A DNA stretch of 64,000 bases from Cylindrodendrum hubeiense (taxonomy: Eukaryota > Ascomycota > Sordariomycetes > Hypocreales > Nectriaceae), in contig JAANBB010000005.1 of NCBI GenBank assembly GCA_014621425.1, forward strand, positions 310,001 through 374,000, read 5' to 3'. The notes under the pieces are model-generated. The model was given only the letters and a program-made list of their open reading frames with translations. It made no database searches and was not told where the DNA came from. Each line of letters begins with the position of its first letter. Positions within the stretch are counted from its first letter, which is position 1. Of the stretch, positions 57,132 through 64,000 are shown one piece after another. The translations under genes were made by a program, and so were the position numbers.

Positions 57132-58123
57132 ATCTGTCGGGGCTCAACGGACTAGAAAGCCAGCCAACCTACAAGAAGAACGGGAAGACTCCCAAACCTC
57201 ATTCTATTCATAATACAGTCACAATATATTTTCTCCCAATAGGGCCTGATTCCATATGTCATTGGAATACTCAGTGATGTCTTGGCGTGTAAAAATGGAC
57301 CTAGTGCGTTGCCAGCTCCTTCACGTCTCCATATTCGATTATTATCTAGTGTCTTTCATCTTTGCATTTTTATCGGCCTACAGTACATCTAAAAATTAAT
57401 CAGATTAAGAACCCCATAAGCTTTTGAGGCTTTGAGAAAAAACCTTTCTGCTATCTCGGGTTCGCCTTCCCAGCGGCATAGCCTCGGCCTACCACTGTGC
57501 GCTTATGTGCCTATGTGCTTGTCCATAACCAGCCATTTGTCCGGGATGCCCTAGTTGTTCATACCCCTTCAGACAAGTGGGGCAGGGGAGAAGCCTTTCC
57601 TTTGCTCGTCTCCGTATCGTCTCCGGCGTTGTCGCCGTGGTTGCCTTTCGGCCGCCGTAGCACGTCTCCTTCGGCCCATTTGCCCGAAGCATAGAATGGC
57701 CCGACAGCATTCCACCGACTAAAAAGACAACCTAAGCAGGGAAAGTGAGTAGATCCTGCACATATGAGCAGACCGATGACCGTGTCCGGGAACAATTGCG
57801 GGGTGCATAAGGGTGTGGGTGTGGGGTACATGTCAGAGTTGGACTAAGAAATGGGCCAGCTCAATTTTTCCCCCAACAGTAATCATTTCTCGTCAAATCT
57901 CACCTCGGGCAGTTTGAAGGTTGTCCGCTCTTGATGCTCCGAGAATGCGAAATGTGTTGGGCTGGGGGGACGATTCGGAATATTTGCGGGAATGCCTCCT
58001 ACCTCAGTGGCATTCATTGTTGACGGAAATCTGGACTATAAACTCAGTCAAAGTCCCAGGCGGTCTCAAGTATGCTAGTTATTATATCAATTCATTTTAA
58101 TCCAGCATTTTGCAGCACCAACC
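57132..58123. other. Intergenic stretch; promoter of the PL11 lyase
   Basis: No gene. Near 57962 a CTGGGG word fits the SYGGRG consensus of the carbon-catabolite repressor CreA, about 160 bases before the lyase start; a single site is weak evidence. A TATA box is listed separately. Confidence 0.4.
58037..58043 (+). promoter_or_regulatory. TATA box for the PL11 lyase gene
   Basis: TATAAAC lies 87 bases upstream of ATG 58124, well placed for a core promoter. Confidence 0.45.
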
Positions 58124-59929
58124 ATGAAGTCGTCATCATATCTTCACGCATTCGCTTTACTGGCAGTTGCAGTCACATCGCCCGTGGTACATGCCCAGTC
58201 CTACGCCCGACCCATGGAAAACCTTGGACGTGGAGTCGTGGCAGTTCGCTCCAATGAAAGCCATGTACTGGTTGGTTGGCGATTGCTAGGCCTTGACCCT
58301 AAAGATATCGGCTTCAACGTCTATCGAGCCACCGGTAGTGACAAGCCGACACGTCTCAACTCTGAAGTCTTGATCAGTGGGACCAACTTTTTGGACTCAG
58401 AAGCCAATCTGGAAGAGTCCAACACATACCACGTTCGACCTGTAGTGAATGGCAGAGAGCAGGGCGCCAGCGGAAAGTTCAACCTGCCGGCCGACAGCGA
58501 GCAGGGCCCAGTGGTCCGAGTCCCGCTCCGCCCTGGTGGACAGATCAGATACGTATGGGTTGGTGACCTTGACGGCGACGGCGAGTACGACTTTGTACTG
58601 GACCGACAGACGTCGCCCCAAACGCTGGAGGCTTATCGCAGCAACGGAACGTTCCTCTGGAAGGTCAATATGGGGCCGAACAGTGAGAATCAAAACAGAA
58701 TAGAGCCCGGTTCGGCGACGCTCAACGTCGGAAATTGGGATGGCGTCACCGTCTATGATTTTGACAGTGACGGACGTGCTGAAGTCGCAGTGCGCATCGC
58801 CAACGGCGTCACATTCGGCGATGGCGAGGTTTTTGACGAAGGAGACGACGACAACGCACAGTTCATCGCCATTCTCGACGGCAAGACTGGAGCGTTGCGT
58901 GGAACTGCGCAGCTGCCTACCGACTACTTGTCTGACGGCCCCCTGGCTGCTCGGTTTGGTGTTGGCTACCTTGATGGAAGACGACCTCACTTGGTCACAT
59001 TCCTTAAGAATCGAATTGGGACAGGGGCCTTCAACCTCATCATGGCTGCTTGGACCTTTGACGGCAGCGATGTCACCATGGAGTGGAAGTGGTTACGCGA
59101 GGACCAAGATGCGCCAGATGGGCACAACACGCGTATAATCGATGTCAATGGCGACGGCAAAGATGAAATCGCCGAGATTGGATTCATGCTCAACGGCGAT
59201 GGTAGCGTTCGTTATCTGCTGGGGCCAGCGGGCGTCATACATGGAGATCGCTACCACATTGCTAAGATGGACCCGGACCGGGAAGGACTCCAGGGCTACG
59301 GCGTACAGCAGAGAAACCCGAGCGGCCTGTACGAGTACTACTACGACGCGACAGATGGTACCATCCTCTGGGAGCACTATGGTGAGGAGATAATTGACAT
59401 TGGACGCGGCATGGCTGGCGACATCGACCCCCGATACCCGGGGATGGAAGTATGGTCTTTCTCGGGCGTATACAACGCCGAGTCGAATAACCTCACCGAA
59501 CCTGATACTGAGCTGACACCATGGCCGCACCTGGGCGTCTGGTGGGACGGAGATGAACTCACGGAGTTGTACAACGACGGCAAGTTCGAGAAGTGGGATT
59601 GGGAAAACCCGACACCATCGGGCAAGCTTCCACGCCTGCTCAAGGCTTCAGACTACGGTGCCATTCAACCGTACAACCGGAACCCCGCCTTTATTGGTGA
59701 CATTTTGGGCGACTGGCGGGAGGAGGTGATTCTCACCAACGAGGACTATGACGAGCTCATTATCTTTACCACCGATCACCCCAGCGACATTCGCCTCTAT
59801 ACATTGCCACATAATCCGGCTTACCGCAATGCCATGACTCTCAAGGGATATATGCAGTCGCATCACGTTGACTACTTCCTTGGTCACGGCATGGAACAGC
59901 CTCCAAGGCCCAAAATCCGCTACGTCTAG
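58124..59929 (+). CDS. Rhamnogalacturonan lyase, PL11 type
   Basis: Single-exon gene, 601 aa. Residues 1-24 form a signal peptide (FALLAVAVTSPVVHAQ). The mature part begins ARPMENLGRGVVAVRSNESH and continues WRLLGLDPKDIGFNVYR, the characteristic start of PL11 lyases. The rest is an eight-bladed propeller with repeated calcium-binding aspartate loops (DLDGDGEYDF, DFDSDGRAEV, DVNGDGKDEI). Late blocks are GDILGDWREEVI and YRNAMTLKGYMQSHHVDYFLG. The enzyme cleaves the alpha-1,4 link between rhamnose and galacturonate in rhamnogalacturonan-I by beta-elimination. PL11 is best known in bacteria and is less widespread in fungi than PL4. The lack of introns is unlike most neighbours and would fit either transfer or chance. 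It is secreted and likely induced by pectin. Confidence 0.93.
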   Translation: MKSSSYLHAFALLAVAVTSPVVHAQSYARPMENLGRGVVAVRSNESHVLVGWRLLGLDPKDIGFNVYRATGSDKPTRLNSEVLISGTNFLDSEANLEESNTYHVRPVVNGREQGASGKFNLPADSEQGPVVRVPLRPGGQIRYVWVGDLDGDGEYDFVLDRQTSPQTLEAYRSNGTFLWKVNMGPNSENQNRIEPGSATLNVGNWDGVTVYDFDSDGRAEVAVRIANGVTFGDGEVFDEGDDDNAQFIAILDGKTGALRGTAQLPTDYLSDGPLAARFGVGYLDGRRPHLVTFLKNRIGTGAFNLIMAAWTFDGSDVTMEWKWLREDQDAPDGHNTRIIDVNGDGKDEIAEIGFMLNGDGSVRYLLGPAGVIHGDRYHIAKMDPDREGLQGYGVQQRNPSGLYEYYYDATDGTILWEHYGEEIIDIGRGMAGDIDPRYPGMEVWSFSGVYNAESNNLTEPDTELTPWPHLGVWWDGDELTELYNDGKFEKWDWENPTPSGKLPRLLKASDYGAIQPYNRNPAFIGDILGDWREEVILTNEDYDELIIFTTDHPSDIRLYTLPHNPAYRNAMTLKGYMQSHHVDYFLGHGMEQPPRPKIRYV

Positions 59930-61268
59930 GTTATGTGATCATTGAGGAGTGGTGTCATAATGACTGCCCATTTTGCAGAGTACATATAATCAAATCGATG
60001 CATTGTGCCTTTATTTGTATTCTCGACACGTTTCGACTCTTCCAAACAAAGTCGCCCACGTAGAAGCCTCCTTCATTGTTGGGTCATCCCACCTAAGCAT
60101 GCTTGGGCGAAGCGATGATATTGAAATTACTAGCTTCATAAAAGACACCCGGCTCGGCACAATATATCTTGAATTGTTTTCTGCCGTGTCATATTCCTTT
60201 TATAACATTATTAGCGGGTATCCTTGGGCCGTGTCCTATCATTAATGAACCATGTGATGTCACACTTGGTGATGGGAGATTATGAGGGAAGCTCTTGATT
60301 TTCTAGCTAACCGGCGGTCTAAATCCCGTCTTAAATATATGACGATGGCGACGATCATGCCACCATCGGGGTCCGGCATCGCAAGAAGCCGGAGCTAGCG
60401 GCTCCCGCGGCTGGGGCTGATACATATTAAAGAAATAGAGGAGACTTGAGTCATGGAAAAAACCGGAAGTAGGGTTATAATGCGATATGTGACCATTATC
60501 TGACACGAAGCTCCGGGGCTGGAGGAAAAGGCCCGCAAAAAAGGCGCCGGACCCAACAGTGGACTTGTCCAGTTTTATTTGCTGTCTATGTCTTAGTTTT
60601 ATCAGTGGAATCACATTTACGAGAGTTGCGATACTGACTCAACACGAACAGTAGGTGATCTAGATTCGTGCAGGAGATTAAAACGCTAGAAACATGACAG
60701 AAGACAAAACACATAGAAACCCAAAATGGAGACTTAGTGAGACATAGTTAGGCTCAATAGACTTATAATAAGCGAGATCTGGCGCACTGAAAGCCATGTC
60801 TGAGATGGAAATTACATTCCAGTACCCCAGTAATCGTACGAGAGAATGCATGTCAGATCGAGCTAGCTTAGGAATTTAAAGATCGATGTATCGATGGCTA
60901 TGATTGGCGAATTTCAGCTTTTCTATCAGAAGCGTGGCTTGAATCTGAGATTTTGTAATGTGAGCACAATGCATCTGGGCCGTTTTCCTTTACCGCTTGC
61001 CTGCTTTTTCTGTGTCATAGCTGTCACATGCCAAACTAAGACATATTCACCGGCCCGATACTGAGGACACCTTATCTTCAAGTACAATGTGATTAAAGCT
61101 GCCACTAGCGGGATGCATAAATTAAAGCTCTTACAGCCGTCGACTAATATATGCTCACCGTTCACTAATAGTACCTTAATCCCATTGTTCATGTGCAACA
61201 CCATTTCTGACAATTCATTGGGGTTGCCACCGCCACTCTATTATCTTTCGCATTGAAATCATTTCACC
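59930..61268. other. Gene-free stretch
   Basis: AT-rich sequence with no supported gene. Open frames such as the 103-codon one on the minus strand near 60303-60614 have no recognisable domain. Confidence 0.4.
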
Positions 61269-62807
61269 ATGACTATTTTCAGTTGGCTTCCTGGCTCAAA
61301 GCCTGGGAGATTTCAACCGCCCAAAGTCGAGACTGATGAAATCCTTCCTGTCCACTCCTCTGATGACATTCAGGTATATAGAGAACTGATGGTGAACTGG
61401 ATGATTCGCTTTGACGATGCGCTTGACTATGGCAAGCTGCAGGATTCATTGAACCAACTCCTTCAGGGCGGCGACTGGAGAAAGCTTGGGGGTAGACTTC
61501 GATTGAACGTCAGTGCAGGCCGTAAACCCATCAAATGAATACCAAGCTAATACGATTAGTCTGAAAAAAAACTAGTTCTCCATGTGCCAAAGGAGTTTAC
61601 CCCTGGTAGGCCTGGCGTCCGGTTTTCTAACCAGGTGTTTGATGTTGCTATTGAGGAACATCCACTTGGACGGCAGTTACCAGTGTCTGCTACAGAACAT
61701 GCTTCCAAACACCCTGGCCCCATGAAATTTCGGTCCTTTGGTGCAAGGGAGGGTGCGCCGACCACTATGGAGGATTTGCTGTACAGTGATGAGCCGCTGT
61801 TTGCCGTCCATGTCACCTCCTTCAAGAATGCAACAATCATCGGAATTACGTGGCTACACACTGTGACCGGAGCCATGGGCCTCTCATCATTAATGAGTGC
61901 GTGGTCGGTAACTCTTGCCGATGGAGATCAAAAAGTCCCACCGCTCCGAGGTGTCTGGGAAGACCCTTTGGGACAGGCCGAGAAACTCGCCGAGTCTAAT
62001 CAGGAGCCCTATTTACTAGCCTCCAAACAACTGAAAGGATTGAAACTCCTGAAGTTTATTTTGTGCTTCATACGAACTAACTTCGGGCGTCCTAAAAGAG
62101 AACTTGAGACATTCTGCTTACCGGCTGCATTGGTTTCAGACTTGCGCCAGCGTGCACTAGATGACCTGAAGGCGTCTTGCGGGGAGGATAGCAAACCATC
62201 ATTTATCAGCGAGGGTGATGCCCTTTGCGCCTGGGCTACACGTATGGTATCGGCTCAAGAAAACGCTCGGTCTATCCTTGTCATCAACCTCTTCGACGTT
62301 CAATCTCGTCTCAAATCAGTCTTCCAATCCGACAGCGCTTACGTTCAAAATACTTCGTTTGCAGCCATTTCTCTTTTTCCAGCCAATGAAGCATCAGGTT
62401 CTACATTTGGGCAGGTGGCTTCCCGGTTCCGCCGGGATATCCAGCAGCAATGCACCGAGTCCCAGATTCTAGCTCAGTTGCACCTCAACAGGGAAGCCCG
62501 ACAAAAGGACCGTGCATTTATAGTCGGGGAACCAAACTCTACACCCTTGGTAATTACCAACTGGACTAAGGCCGACTTTTTCAATGTCATAGACTTTTCT
62601 CCAGCGGTTATCGATGACGGTGCCCGCACGGGTGAGAGAAAAGTGCCCGTGGGTAAAGCGACTTATTACCACTCGGAAGTTTACTCAAACAACCCAACTG
62701 GTATGAATGCATTAATTATTCTGGGCAAGGACTTGGGTGGCAATTATTGGCTTTGCTCATCGTTTATGGCTGATTGTTGGGATAAGCTGGAAGAAATTGG
62801 CACATAG
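61269..62807 (+). CDS. BAHD-like acyltransferase with a degenerate HxxxD motif
   Basis: Two exons, 61269-61508 and 61560-62807, 495 aa. The 51-nt intron (GTCAGT/GATTAG) joins GGRLRLN to SEKKLVLHVPKEF, the expected continuation for this fungal transferase family (PF02458-like, related to trichothecene 3-O-acetyltransferase). The N-terminal block is DDIQVYRELMVNWMIRFDDAL. The catalytic site should be H-x3-D, but here it is WLHTVTGAMG: His180 is kept and the Asp is Gly184. The C-terminal part has NWTKADFFNVIDFSPAV where plant BAHD enzymes have DFGWG. It has no signal peptide. The acyl donor would be a CoA thioester; the acceptor is unknown. Loss of the Asp may reduce activity or mark a non-catalytic member. 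Confidence 0.85.
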
Positions 62808-63312
62808 AGGTGGCACACGAAGCTGGCCACCTACTTGAAGCTGCATTTGAGCAAGTATACCGTGTGGTTGATGAATGACTGGGTCAGAATTCTGATGACG
62901 CCAGGTGAAGGACCACCGACAACATAGTCCTCTGGAGATAGGGTGAAAGCCAAGTGTAGATTAGTAAAATCTAGTCTTGATCAAGTTTGAATCTATAATA
63001 CTTGTTTATGGCTATTCTAAAGACAATGTCTGGTTGGTGTGTGCCGTGTGTAGCCAATAAATTTATAACTGTACATTGGAAGAGTGTCGGCATGGTTGCT
63101 TTTACAACAATGGTCGCAATGTCTTCCACATGATATCTTAAGATGAATCGAACAAGTCAGCAGCTTTTAGCTACTAGAACGAACAAAACTCCCCCAAATC
63201 CGAAGCAGTGTCTAAAGCCTGCCCCCAATAGGTCGTCGTAGGGATTTGAATTCCCGGGTATCTTTGAGATGTTAGTTGGGTTCAGAATAGCGTGGAAATG
63301 TCCCTTACCCTC
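62808..63312. other. Convergent intergenic stretch
   Basis: Lies between converging genes. A short hairpin-like GGGATTTGAATTCCC at 63240 is present. No gene is supported. Confidence 0.4.
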
Positions 63313-63729
63313 TCAACAATTGAAGCATTCTAACTGGTACCAATAGGAGCCACCAGTACTTGCTGAAAAGAAACCAAGTGAAGCGAAATCTCCACCGTAT
63401 AGTTGGCAAGTGCCCCATCTGTAGAGGAATTGGTTGCATGAGGCGAACCAAAGGCAGTAGTCTGCGCAATCCTGGACAGTGGGCTGGAATACTGCTTCGC
63501 CCAGCTTTCCAGAATCGTCGGCGACGTAGCCTTCTGCATCGCAATAAAAGGGTTTCGGTTGAGGGAAAATTTGTTTGCAGATGGAGCGGGCGACGATTTT
63601 GTCTGCAGCTTCTGTCGCAGTTGAAGCCACGACGGAGGTAATCAGTGTCGTTTCTGACGGAGCGGAATCAGCCTGGACACCTCCGAGGGCCAAGGCGGCC
63701 ACAATAGCGATGGTTTTTGACAGTTGCAT
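63313..63729 (-). CDS. Small secreted Cys-rich protein (PAN/apple-like)
   Basis: Single-exon gene, 138 aa. A signal peptide covers about residues 1-20 (MQLSKTIAIVAALALGGVQA). The mature protein has eight cysteines, with the block VQDCADYCLWFASCNQFLY, then TCQLYGGDF and a C-terminal LECFNC. The Cys and aromatic spacing resembles PAN/apple-like folds found in fungal secreted and wall proteins. It is a candidate effector or wall protein. The Cys-rich module inside the Thr-rich protein at 17.7-19.6 kb has a similar short C-x3-C plus C layout, though not close in sequence. Confidence 0.75.
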   Translation of the reverse strand: MQLSKTIAIVAALALGGVQADSAPSETTLITSVVASTATEAADKIVARSICKQIFPQPKPFYCDAEGYVADDSGKLGEAVFQPTVQDCADYCLWFASCNQFLYRWGTCQLYGGDFASLGFFSASTGGSYWYQLECFNC

Positions 63730-64000
63730 CTTGAAGAGGATCTGTAGAATGGTAGAGGTTGTACAGTGAAGGTGGATGCGAGCAGTGAATGTGTGCAGGA
63801 ATGCTTAAAGTTGGCAACGGTTGATACTTGTACTCTTCTCGACAAGTGCTTCAATCTTGAGGGTCAAGACGGGGACTAGAGAGCCAATAACATGCACATC
63901 AGCACTGTAACGTCGGCGATCATGTATTCTCAAACAGAGTGCGCCCAGGTGGCTGCATTCGGCCTCCTTCGTGCATGAAAAGAAGCGGGCTAGCCCAGAC

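Noticed and set aside
61524..61559. Alternative introns in the BAHD-like gene using the GTAAAC donor or the ACTAG acceptor
   Set aside because: They keep the frame but lose the SEKKLVLHVP continuation that the GTCAGT/GATTAG pair gives.
63225..63265. tRNA T-arm-like hairpin GGGATTTGAATTCCC
   Set aside because: No matching acceptor stem, D-arm or anticodon arm could be placed around it on either strand.
1..64000. CRISPR arrays, rRNA genes, intact LTR or DNA transposons
   Set aside because: No regularly spaced identical repeats, no rRNA-like sequence, and no reverse-transcriptase or transposase frames were seen.

Overview
The window reads as a gene-dense piece of nuclear DNA from a filamentous ascomycete (Pezizomycotina). 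Most genes carry short introns (mostly 43-80 nt, full range about 35-120) with GTA/GTG-type donors. The gene families are typical of that group: Zn2Cys6 and C2H2 transcription factors with a fungal middle-homology region, an F-box protein, a PNP-NACHT-ankyrin NLR, Dal5-type and monocarboxylate-type MFS transporters, and secreted pectin-active enzymes. The genus cannot be fixed from the sequence. I support 25 protein-coding loci, one of them cut by the left edge. I saw no convincing tRNA, rRNA, CRISPR array or intact transposon.

Layout. 0-11 kb: tail of an unknown gene, a Zn2Cys6 regulator, a decayed ankyrin fragment in AT-rich DNA, an F-box protein, a GNAT acetyltransferase and an unknown one-helix membrane protein. 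11-15 kb: a large NLR-type immune/incompatibility receptor on the minus strand. 16-21 kb: an alpha/beta-hydrolase with a GC-AG intron, a secreted Thr-rich wall-type protein, and a stretch of degenerate repeats. 21.7-35 kb: a C2H2 regulator divergent from a GH78-type alpha-L-rhamnosidase, with an array of TGTCCACC motifs between them, followed by an MFS transporter, a sulfatase and an FMN-dependent alpha-hydroxyacid dehydrogenase. 36-47 kb: a type-B carboxylesterase divergent from a Dal5-type permease across a GATA-site cluster, a prolyl-4-hydroxylase-like gene with two apparent frame breaks, a rhamnogalacturonan acetylesterase and a monocarboxylate-type transporter. 49-64 kb: a membrane-anchored SGNH/PC-esterase-like protein, a second Zn2Cys6 regulator related to the first, a second Dal5-type permease, a rhamnogalacturonan lyase (PL11), a BAHD-like acyltransferase and a small Cys-rich secreted protein.

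How the genes may work together (inference). The PL11 lyase and the acetylesterase attack the rhamnogalacturonan-I backbone outside the cell. The rhamnosidase lacks a signal peptide and could release L-rhamnose from imported oligomers. Fungal L-rhamnose breakdown yields pyruvate and L-lactaldehyde/L-lactate, which the FMN-dependent dehydrogenase could oxidise. The MFS genes could move oligomers or acids. The best candidate for a new, self-contained regulatory module is the divergent C2H2-regulator/rhamnosidase pair with its same-orientation TGTCCACC array. The accessory character of the region is shown by the NLR, the ankyrin relic, the degenerate repeats and the long gene-poor gaps.
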